Below, piece after piece: positions 6,068 to 12,361 of a stretch of 17,295 nt of DNA. The first letter of the stretch is position 1; the number at the start of each line of letters is the position of its first letter. Position numbers and translations under genes: made by a program. This stretch comes from Pseudomonadales bacterium (lineage in GTDB: Bacteria; Pseudomonadota; Gammaproteobacteria; Pseudomonadales; IMCC2047), in the NCBI GenBank assembly GCA_021736745.1, contig JAIPFG010000024.1, positions 1 through 17,295 of the forward strand. Reading direction: 5' to 3'. The notes beneath the pieces are model-generated. The model had not been told where the DNA came from. It saw only the letters and a program-made list of their open reading frames with translations, and made no database searches.

Positions 6068-7875
6068 GTTTTGATATCCACCAGCTGCTGATCCAGTCGA
6101 GATTTTTGAATGGGCGGCTTGCCTTTGCAGCAATCCAATTGCTTGATTTCCAGACCTTTGGATTTGAGTGAGGTTTTCAAAATACTGAGTTCACTTTCAA
6201 TGCGTCGCAGGGTTTGCGGGCGCTCACTCCAAAAAGTCGCTGACAGGGTGTTTTCGATCAATGTTAGGGTGGCAAAAAACTCTCCCAGTTCTTCAAATTC
6301 AAATCCCAGGGTTATCTTCCACTGGCGCCCCTGTTTGGCGTCTTTCGACTGATTGGTACTGCGTTCCTCGTCAATTTGGAGCTGAATCGGGCGAAACAAT
6401 CCTTCGTTAAATACCGGTATCTCAACATACCAGCTATTGATGGTGTTGCTGTCTGCCGCCGCGCGTTGTCCGGCAATGCTTTTATATTGATTCGTTTGAA
6501 TCTTGGCGATGCTATTCGCTATTTGTCGCAAGAGGGTACTGATAGCGAAGTCAAATGCCTCGCGTGGCATGCTGGTCTGGTGGTTAGATACCGGAATGCC
6601 TGCCCTTTTGAGTAGCAGCAAAGTGTGAGGGTTAATCAAAATATCAGGTAATTCAATGCGCTGTTGAGGCTGACTTTGTTGGCTGGCAGCTTGTTCGGTG
6701 TTCAAACCCGAAGCTGCCTGGATGATCCGATGGATTAATTGAGCCTCTGCTGTTGTCGTGCTGTTTGGTGGTGGTTGGGGGACGCTGTTTGGAGAAGTGC
6801 TTTGTGATGCGCTCTGTGCGCTATAGGCGCCAGCTCCGGAAACCAACTTTGCGGAGTAATTCGTTTTGCCAGTAGGAGTCCCAGTACTTGTTGCTGTTAT
6901 TAGGTCTGCAGTGATGGCTGAGCCGGATTTGGCTGTACCGCTGGGAAGGTTACTGGGCGGCGCGGTGGATATTGTTCTTAACGTTGCATTAGGCGATGCA
7001 TTAACTATCGAACTGGGGGCAGGGTTTTGTGGCGAGTTGTTGGCAAGGTTAGCTACATTGGGAAAGGGGCTGGCGGGCACACCGGCTAACCCATGAGTTT
7101 TTGCCAGGGTTGCCTGAGCTGCGAGTGGCGCTAATTGTGCTGCCAGTTTTATGAGCTGCGCTTTCAGATCTTTGCCAATAAAGGTTTCCAGCTGCTTTAT
7201 TAGGTGGGCGTTTTGCCGCAAGGTTTCATTAATAATGTTTGCTTTGCTTTGCTGTGCCGTCTGAGATGTTGTCGTGGGAACTGCTGAGGGATTGAGCTGT
7301 TGCAGGATGCGTTGTAATTTGGCTTCGAGGAAACTGCCGTTTTGGACGATAATCTGTTTCAGCTGCTGAGTATTTTGTACCTGTTCCTGACGGGGTAGCG
7401 ACGCGATCAGTTCGGCGATTTGCTTTTGTATCTGTTGCAAAGCCGTATTGTGGGTTTTTTGATTAAGCTGGGCGATCAAGGCTTGCAATGGTTCGAGTCG
7501 GTTAAGTAGAGCGCTGTGATCCTGTTGCAGGGGTAGTGCCTGACGGAGACCCAGTTGGATGAGATCCTGCTCTTTTCCCCCCGAGGGTTGCACAATCTGT
7601 AGTACCCGTAGACTGCCATCCTTAGTGATTTCCACTTTTATCAATTGGCCAGGGCTAAAAGCCTGATTGCTTTCGGCAGTTATTTTTTTACCATCGGCGT
7701 TGATCAGGATTTCGAACAGAGGCTTCAGGTTATTACTCTGCGGCTTTTGCTCAACCTGCTCGATAATAGCAGAGAAAATTCGGCCTTGAGCGAAGGCTTT
7801 CGCAAGCTCTATAGGGTCAGAGCTGGCGGGCAATAATGCCTGGAAACTGGCGAGTAACGAGGGCTTTATGTCCAT
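6064..7875 (-). CDS. FliK-like flagellar hook-length control family protein
   Basis: In its 603 residues an N-terminal conserved part (about 1-125) is followed by a Gln-rich, probably helical region. A low-complexity Ser/Thr/Pro/Ala/Asn linker lies at about 265-390, and a C-terminal Flg_hook-type domain at about 480-585, starting NSWYVEIPVF and including WKITLGFEFEELGEF, a leucine-rich stretch and the helix RRIESELSILKTSLKS. The long disordered middle and conserved C-terminus are the hallmark of FliK, a secreted ruler whose C-terminus switches the export gate via FlhB. The downstream gene encodes exactly that FlhB domain and overlaps by 4 bases. No other flagellar gene lies in the window. The start at 7875 has no strong ribosome-binding site, but no better start is evident. 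It diverges from the ccm operon across 153 bases. I give no symbol because it may be a second copy, separate from the true fliK. Confidence 0.85.
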   Translation of the reverse strand: MDIKPSLLASFQALLPASSDPIELAKAFAQGRIFSAIIEQVEQKPQSNNLKPLFEILINADGKKITAESNQAFSPGQLIKVEITKDGSLRVLQIVQPSGGKEQDLIQLGLRQALPLQQDHSALLNRLEPLQALIAQLNQKTHNTALQQIQKQIAELIASLPRQEQVQNTQQLKQIIVQNGSFLEAKLQRILQQLNPSAVPTTTSQTAQQSKANIINETLRQNAHLIKQLETFIGKDLKAQLIKLAAQLAPLAAQATLAKTHGLAGVPASPFPNVANLANNSPQNPAPSSIVNASPNATLRTISTAPPSNLPSGTAKSGSAITADLITATSTGTPTGKTNYSAKLVSGAGAYSAQSASQSTSPNSVPQPPPNSTTTAEAQLIHRIIQAASGLNTEQAASQQSQPQQRIELPDILINPHTLLLLKRAGIPVSNHQTSMPREAFDFAISTLLRQIANSIAKIQTNQYKSIAGQRAAADSNTINSWYVEIPVFNEGLFRPIQLQIDEERSTNQSKDAKQGRQWKITLGFEFEELGEFFATLTLIENTLSATFWSERPQTLRRIESELSILKTSLKSKGLEIKQLDCCKGKPPIQKSRLDQQLVDIKT

Positions 7876-7914
7876 TCGCTGACTATATCACGTGATCCTG
7901 AGCGGTGCTTTCTA

Positions 7915-7920
7915 TATAAT
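7915..7920 (+). promoter_or_regulatory. Candidate -10 element for the ccm operon
   Basis: A perfect TATAAT lies 108 bases before the ccmA start in the divergent region. No convincing -35 is seen 16-18 bases upstream (the sequence there is around GTGATCC). Transcription from here would leave a leader of roughly 100 bases that holds two inverted repeats. Confidence 0.35.
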
Positions 7921-7934
7921 GCGCGTTTCGTTTT

Positions 7935-7955
7935 TAGCGAATCTCTCTATCGCTA
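7935..7955 (+). repeat. Inverted repeat in the ccmA leader (first)
   Basis: TAGCGA (7935-7940) and TCGCTA (7950-7955) are perfect complements around a 9-base loop, just downstream of the candidate -10. It could form an RNA hairpin or be a protein-binding dyad. Function unknown. Confidence 0.4.
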
Positions 7956-7969
7956 GTAATAGCTTAACG

Positions 7970-8004
7970 GTCAGCAAGAAGAATTCTTGAGTATTTTAGC
8001 TGAC
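7970..8004 (+). repeat. Nested inverted repeat in the ccmA leader (second)
   Basis: GTCAGC (7970-7975) and GCTGAC (7999-8004) are perfect complements enclosing the 10-base palindrome AAGAATTCTT (7979-7988). The outer stem ends 24 bases before the GTG start of ccmA, so a folded leader would come close to its ribosome-binding site (AAGGG at 8018-8022). Function unknown. Confidence 0.4.
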
Positions 8005-8028
8005 GGAAGGCTATGGTAAGGGTAATTT

Positions 8029-8649
8029 GTGGCAGATCATCTCCTTCAGGCAGTTAAACTCTTTTGCGAGCGTGAGCGGCGCGTGTTATTCCGTGATTTG
8101 GATATAACACTGGATGCGGGTGAGGTTGTACAGATTGAAGGTGCTAACGGCAGCGGTAAAACCACCCTGTTAAGAGTGTTGACAGGGATCTCTGATGCTT
8201 ATGATGGTGAGGTGTTGTGGCAGGGGCAGTCGATTAAAAAGGCGCGAATCGAATATCAGTTAAATATGCATTACCTGGGGCATGCAGCCGGGATTAAATC
8301 TGCCTTGACCGCTGAAGAAAATTTACGCTGGTATGCTGCGTTGGCGGGACGAAAGTTAGACGACCGCTTGTGGGAAGTATTAGCTGAGGTTGGGCTGAAA
8401 GGTTATGAGGACGTCCCCTGTTATACCCTTTCAGCAGGGCAACAGCGCCGGGTTAATTTAGCCAGGCTCTATCTCTTACCCGCAAAACTATGGGTGTTGG
8501 ATGAGCCATTTACCGCTATCGATAAATCCGGTGTTGCGGCTATTGAACAATTGATGAGTCAACAGGTAAAAAATGGTGGATCGGTGATCGTCACAACACA
8601 CCAGGATCTCAGCTCGGTGGCCAATGTGCGTAAAGTCAGTCTGGGATAA
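8029..8649 (+). CDS. ccmA: Haem exporter ATPase subunit CcmA
   Basis: CcmA is the ABC ATPase that works with CcmB to release haem-loaded CcmE from CcmC and CcmD during System I cytochrome c maturation. The 206-residue protein has Walker A GANGSGKTT (38-46), the ABC signature LSAGQQRR (134-141), Walker B LWVLDEP with D158 and E159, and a switch histidine in VTTHQD. The start is a GTG at 8029 with AAGGG 6 bases upstream; the nearby ATG at 8013 is out of frame. The gene is the first of a rightward operon, and ccmB begins 5 bases after its stop. Confidence 0.96.
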   Translation: MADHLLQAVKLFCERERRVLFRDLDITLDAGEVVQIEGANGSGKTTLLRVLTGISDAYDGEVLWQGQSIKKARIEYQLNMHYLGHAAGIKSALTAEENLRWYAALAGRKLDDRLWEVLAEVGLKGYEDVPCYTLSAGQQRRVNLARLYLLPAKLWVLDEPFTAIDKSGVAAIEQLMSQQVKNGGSVIVTTHQDLSSVANVRKVSLG

Positions 8650-8654
8650 TCTTG

Positions 8655-9359
8655 ATGGAGCTAAGCAACAATAATACTCAGTTCAGCCTTTACGGGATTT
8701 TTAAAACCGTTTTGGTGCGTGATTTGGTGGTTGCCTTTCGGCACCCCAGCGATCTGGTCAACCCGCTGATATTTTTTATGATCGTCGTTACCCTGTTTCC
8801 ATTAGCGGTGAGTCCGGAAAAACAGTTTTTGGCGCAGGCCGCGCCAGGGGTGTTATGGGTGGCGGCATTATTGGCAACACTGTTGTCTTTGGATATGTTG
8901 TTTCAGTCGGACTTTCAGGACGGGACGTTAGAGCAGCTTCTCTTATCACCGCAACCACTCTATATTGGTATTCTGGCGAAGGTGATGGGGCATTGGTTAC
9001 TGAGTGGGTTGCCGTTAACACTGCTATCCCCGCTCTTGGCTTTTATGATGTTTCTGCCCAGTGAAGCCCTGCCGGCCTTGATGATAACCCTCTTGCTAGG
9101 GACCCCTGTTCTCAGTTTTATTGGGGCAGTGGGCTCGGCATTGACCGTTGGATTGAGAAAAAGCGGTTTACTGTTGTCTCTATTGGTGCTGCCACTGTAT
9201 ATTCCGGTATTGATTTTTTCCGCTGGTGCGGTTCAGGCGGCGACTATTGGGTTGCCAATCATCGGTCATGTGGCCTTGTTGGGTGCTATGTTAGCCTTGG
9301 CTTTGGTGCTGGCGCCGTTAGCGATTTCGGCGGGTTTGCGTATCAGCCTTGGTAGTTAA
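8655..9359 (+). CDS. ccmB: Haem exporter membrane subunit CcmB
   Basis: This 234-residue integral membrane protein forms the transmembrane half of the CcmAB ABC transporter. About six hydrophobic segments are visible, starting near residue 36. Family motifs include DLVVAFRHPSDLVNPLIFF near the N-terminus and FQSDFQDGTLEQLLLSP in the cytoplasmic loop. The ATG at 8655 is preferred to the adjacent in-frame TTG at 8652 because ATG starts are more usual and the added residue carries no support; a weak GGGAT lies 7 bases upstream. It sits between ccmA and ccmC, as in other System I operons. Confidence 0.95.
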   Translation: MELSNNNTQFSLYGIFKTVLVRDLVVAFRHPSDLVNPLIFFMIVVTLFPLAVSPEKQFLAQAAPGVLWVAALLATLLSLDMLFQSDFQDGTLEQLLLSPQPLYIGILAKVMGHWLLSGLPLTLLSPLLAFMMFLPSEALPALMITLLLGTPVLSFIGAVGSALTVGLRKSGLLLSLLVLPLYIPVLIFSAGAVQAATIGLPIIGHVALLGAMLALALVLAPLAISAGLRISLGS

Positions 9360-9371
9360 TCTATTTGGGAA

Positions 9372-10121
9372 ATGAATAGTTTTATGTGGACTTGGTTTCA
9401 TCGATTAGGCTCTCCCCGCTGGTTTTATAATATCAGTGGCCGTTGGTTACCTTGGCTCTCTGTTGCGGCGGCGATTTTAATCATCACTGGTACAGTCTGG
9501 GCATTGGCCTTTGCCCCGCAGGATTATCAACAGGGGAATAGTTTTCGTATTATTTACATACATGTACCTTCGGCACTGTTGGCGCAATCCTGCTATATGA
9601 TCATGGCGGTGGCCGGAGCGATTGGACTGATTTGGAAGATGAAGCTTGCCGATATGGCCGCTAAGAGCTGCGCATCCATCGGTGCTTCATTTACCTTGCT
9701 GGCGCTGGTGACCGGCGCGGTTTGGGGTAAGCCGACCTGGGGTACATGGTGGGTATGGGATGCGCGTTTAACCTCTATGCTGATTTTGTTTTTTCTTTAT
9801 TTGGGAATCGTGGCGCTGCACTCAGCCATCAGTGACCGGGATCAAGCGGCGAAAGCTACCGCTGTATTGGCCTTGGTTGGCTTAGTGAATATTCCTATCA
9901 TCAAGTATTCAGTGGAATGGTGGAATACCCTGCATCAACCGGCTACCTTTACGTTGACTGAAAAACCGGCCATGCCTGCCGAAATGTGGGTGCCCTTGCT
10001 GATTATGGTATTAGGGTTCTATTGTTTTTTTACCGTTGTCCTGATTATGCGGACAAGATTTGAAATTCTGGTACGTGAATGGCGTACTAGTTGGGTTAAG
10101 GAGATATTGGCAAAATCATGA
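9372..10121 (+). CDS. ccmC: Haem-handling protein CcmC
   Basis: CcmC binds haem in the periplasm and helps attach it to CcmE. It is a 249-residue, six-helix membrane protein with the tryptophan-rich WWD motif WGTWWVWDARLTS (123-135) and two external histidines expected to ligate haem, H64 (YIHVPS) and H188 (NTLHQP). The start is uncertain. The ATG at 9372 gives the longest product, but a GGGAA sits almost directly against it. The in-frame ATG at 9384 (MWTWFHRLGSP) is about 12 bases from the same GGGAA and aligns better with short family N-termini such as E. coli CcmC. The stop overlaps ccmD as ATGA. Confidence 0.96.
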   Translation: MNSFMWTWFHRLGSPRWFYNISGRWLPWLSVAAAILIITGTVWALAFAPQDYQQGNSFRIIYIHVPSALLAQSCYMIMAVAGAIGLIWKMKLADMAAKSCASIGASFTLLALVTGAVWGKPTWGTWWVWDARLTSMLILFFLYLGIVALHSAISDRDQAAKATAVLALVGLVNIPIIKYSVEWWNTLHQPATFTLTEKPAMPAEMWVPLLIMVLGFYCFFTVVLIMRTRFEILVREWRTSWVKEILAKS

Positions 10122-10306
10122 GCTTTTCCAGTTTTTCAGACTTTATTCACATGGGGGGGCACGGACTTTATGTCTGGATTTCCTATGCCACGGCGTTTGC
10201 CGTCATTGTTTTTAATATCCTGATGCCGATGCGTTTGCGCAAACAGTTTATGGTCGAACAAGCGAGACAGCAGCGCAGGGAGGAACAGAATGCATCCCAT
10301 ACGTAA
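10118..10306 (+). CDS. ccmD: Small haem-maturation membrane protein CcmD
   Basis: A 62-residue protein with one membrane helix (about residues 15-36) preceded by the typical FIHMGGHGLYVWISY stretch and followed by a basic tail (MRLRKQF, RQQRREEQ). CcmD stabilises the CcmC-CcmE complex and is needed for the release of haem-loaded CcmE. The start overlaps the ccmC stop by 4 bases, and the end overlaps ccmE by 17 bases, so the three genes are probably translationally coupled. Confidence 0.94.
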   Translation: MSFSSFSDFIHMGGHGLYVWISYATAFAVIVFNILMPMRLRKQFMVEQARQQRREEQNASHT

Positions 10307-10742
10307 GCAACGGTTAAAAATTGTCCTGTTTATCCTGGCGGGTTTCGGTCTTGCGGTCGGTCTCGCCTTATTTGCCCTTCAGGAAAATATCAATCTGTTT
10401 TATTCACCGACCCAGATCGTGAAAGGGGAAGCACCCCAAAACACCTTGATTCGGGCAGGGGGCATGGTGGTTGAGGGAAGCGTCAAGCGAGACCCGCAAA
10501 GCCTGAAAGTGAGTTTTCAGATTACGGATTATGCAGAAACCGTGGATGTAGAGTTTGACGGTATCTTGCCGGATTTATTTCGTGAAGGTCAGGGCATTGT
10601 CGCTCAGGGTCGTATTTCTGGTTCTGGAGATTTAAAGGCGGTTGAAGTGTTGGCAAAACACGACGAGAATTACATGCCGCCGGAAGTAACGGATGCGCTG
10701 GAACAAGCAGGATACGGCAAAGATCATTATTCGAAAGAGTAG
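10290..10742 (+). CDS. ccmE: Periplasmic haem chaperone CcmE
   Basis: CcmE carries haem covalently from CcmC to the ligation complex. The 150-residue protein has an N-terminal membrane anchor (about 9-30), then FYSPTQI, RAGGMVVEGSV and an OB-fold core. The haem-binding histidine is H124 in KHDENYMP, with Y128 at the position of the conserved tyrosine. This is the H-x3-Y form typical of proteobacteria, not the archaeal CxxxY form. The ATG at 10290 lies inside ccmD and has GGGAGG about 6 bases upstream. Confidence 0.96.
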   Translation: MHPIRKQRLKIVLFILAGFGLAVGLALFALQENINLFYSPTQIVKGEAPQNTLIRAGGMVVEGSVKRDPQSLKVSFQITDYAETVDVEFDGILPDLFREGQGIVAQGRISGSGDLKAVEVLAKHDENYMPPEVTDALEQAGYGKDHYSKE

Positions 10743-10744
10743 CC

Positions 10745-11839
10745 ATGCGCACTTTGATATGGTTGTGCTTCGTCTGGTGCGGATGGGCCGCTGCTGAAGC
10801 AGAACTTGGCTTACCCACACTGGTTGTCCCTCAAGATAACCCACAGTCACCCGCCAAAATCGCATTGGGTGAGCGGTTATTCCATGATGCACGCTTTAGT
10901 CAAAATGGGCAGATTAGCTGTGCCTCTTGCCACAATCCAACACTGGCTTTTACGGATCACTCTCCTGTTTCAGAGGGAATCCGTCAGCTTAAGGGCGCGC
11001 GCAATGCCCCAACGGTGATCAATGCTGCCTTTGCAAAAACCCAATTCTGGGATGGTCGCGCCGCCGATTTGGAAGCGCAAGCGATAGGGCCAATGCTGAA
11101 CCCGGTTGAAATGGGGATGCCGGATGGTGAGGCAATTTTATCCGTAGTGCGAGAAGATAATGTCTATCAAACGCTAATTGCCGAAGTTTTTGGTGTTACA
11201 GAACAAGAGATCAATCTGGAACATATCGCCAAAGCCATTGCTAGCTTTGAGCGCACGCTGATTGCGGGGAACTCGCCCTTTGACCGGTATTATTTTGAAA
11301 AGGATCAGGATGCAATCAGTCAGGCGGCGAAACGTGGCTTATCGGTGTTTTACAATCAGGCGGCTTGTGCTTCATGTCATACGCTAGATCGTAATTTTGC
11401 ACTCTTTACGGACCATGAGTTCCATAATATTGGTGTCGGCTATCAGCGTATCGATGAGTTAATGAAGCTGTTGGGCGCACAGAGAAAACCCCTCAAGATG
11501 GATCAAATTAAAGCGTTGGCTGGAGAGCATGTATCAGAGTTAGGCCGGTTTTTGGTATCGGGTGATATCAGAGACCTTGGTGCGTTTAAAACATCGAGCT
11601 TAAGAAACATTGAAAAAACACCCCCTTATATGCATGACGGTAGCCTTAAAACATTAGAAGAAGTGGTGGAATATTACGATAAGGGAGGTGAATTTCATGG
11701 CATCAAGGCGCAGAGTCGACAGCTCGATGCGCGTATTCGTCCTCTTCATTTAAACGCACAGCAAAAAAGCGATCTGGTGGCCTTCATGCGTAGTTTAACC
11801 AGTCCGGAATATCAGTCTGTCTCCGTATTCGCCAGATAA
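10745..11839 (+). CDS. Periplasmic diheme cytochrome c peroxidase / MauG-family protein
   Basis: In its 364 residues a signal peptide (about 1-18, ending AAA) is followed by two covalent haem sites, C59-A-S-C62-H63 and C208-A-S-C211-H212. Other family marks are LFHDARFS, FWDGRA (W102, between the hemes), SFERTL, and TPPYMHDGSLKTLEEVVEYY near the C-terminus. Such enzymes reduce hydrogen peroxide or, in the MauG branch, oxidise protein or small-molecule targets; the sequence does not settle which. It starts 2 bases after ccmE and so is probably co-transcribed. Its two haem sites would be made by the surrounding Ccm proteins, which may explain the placement. System I operons normally run straight from ccmE to ccmF, so this gene and the gap after it are an insertion in the usual order. 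Confidence 0.93.
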   Translation: MRTLIWLCFVWCGWAAAEAELGLPTLVVPQDNPQSPAKIALGERLFHDARFSQNGQISCASCHNPTLAFTDHSPVSEGIRQLKGARNAPTVINAAFAKTQFWDGRAADLEAQAIGPMLNPVEMGMPDGEAILSVVREDNVYQTLIAEVFGVTEQEINLEHIAKAIASFERTLIAGNSPFDRYYFEKDQDAISQAAKRGLSVFYNQAACASCHTLDRNFALFTDHEFHNIGVGYQRIDELMKLLGAQRKPLKMDQIKALAGEHVSELGRFLVSGDIRDLGAFKTSSLRNIEKTPPYMHDGSLKTLEEVVEYYDKGGEFHGIKAQSRQLDARIRPLHLNAQQKSDLVAFMRSLTSPEYQSVSVFAR

Positions 11840-12361
11840 ATATTTGTCATTTCACGACGAGTCTATTCATTAAGCCTTAAGGCGCTCCCCTTTTAGTGAT
11901 CATTTGGAAAATCTTAATCTAGCCTTTCAATTGAGCTTCTTTTTTATATAAATCTATTATCGAATTGTCATTGCCAGAGGCTTTAAGAGCGATAAATCGA
12001 AAAGAATCAAAAGGGTAACAGGCTAGATCCAAGTTTATCTCTTTGATGTATGCAGCGGGGGTGTTGGTACCTGGAAAATAGAGTATTCTGAAATACTGAT
12101 TAAATGCATCACTGCCTATTCAGCAGCAGACAAGGAACCCGTGGCACCTTTTTCTCCACTTGCGGTCTATCTTGATTGCTATTGGCGAGTGGTGTTTCGA
12201 AATTTTGATGTCACCATTTCCTATTGCCGCTTGGTTATGGTAAAACAGGCGGCTATCGTTTGGCTCGTTAGTGTCTGTTAACAAAATTCACCAAATCATT
12301 CATCCATTAGTCTGCTGCCACTTGTGGCAGTACTGATAATAGGACATGAGGAACATTATTC
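11840..12361. other. AT-rich 522-base gap splitting the ccm operon
   Basis: No convincing intact gene is seen. By hand count the region is about 40% GC, lower than the one ccmF line I counted (about 52%). It begins with a GCCTTAAGGC palindrome (11874-11883) followed by GCTCCCCTTTTAG, at best a poor terminator. On the minus strand one frame runs from 12287 to the stop at 11919 with a single internal TGA (12122-12120), and none of its codons is ATG. The lower part reads NTPAAYIKEINLDLACYPF and then ALKASGNDNSIIDLY, which looks protein-like. In the same codon register the plus strand is open from 12027 to 12281, with an ATG only near the end. This may be a decayed gene or chance. A strong small hairpin sits just before ccmF. 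Confidence 0.55.
12313..12332 (+). repeat. Stem-loop just upstream of ccmF
   Basis: CTGCCA (12315-12320) and TGGCAG (12325-12330) form a perfect 6-bp stem around CTTG, extended by a G-T and a T-A pair. It ends 15 bases before the GAGGA ribosome-binding site of ccmF (12348-12352). It has no T-tract, so it is unlikely to be a terminator. It could affect mRNA stability or ccmF translation. Confidence 0.45.

Noticed and set aside
10522..10892. Antisense open frames over ccmE and the start of the peroxidase-like gene
   Set aside because: They lie opposite clearly coding sequence with conserved haem-binding motifs and have low-complexity, family-less translations.
12120..12122. In-frame TGA read as selenocysteine in the minus-strand frame
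   Set aside because: The frame has no ATG start and no recognised family. I see no SECIS-like element, so a chance stop or decay is far more likely.
12260..12335. Integron attC-like site near GTTAGTG/TTAAC
   Set aside because: The motifs do not match the attC core consensus pair, and there is no integrase or cassette array in the window.
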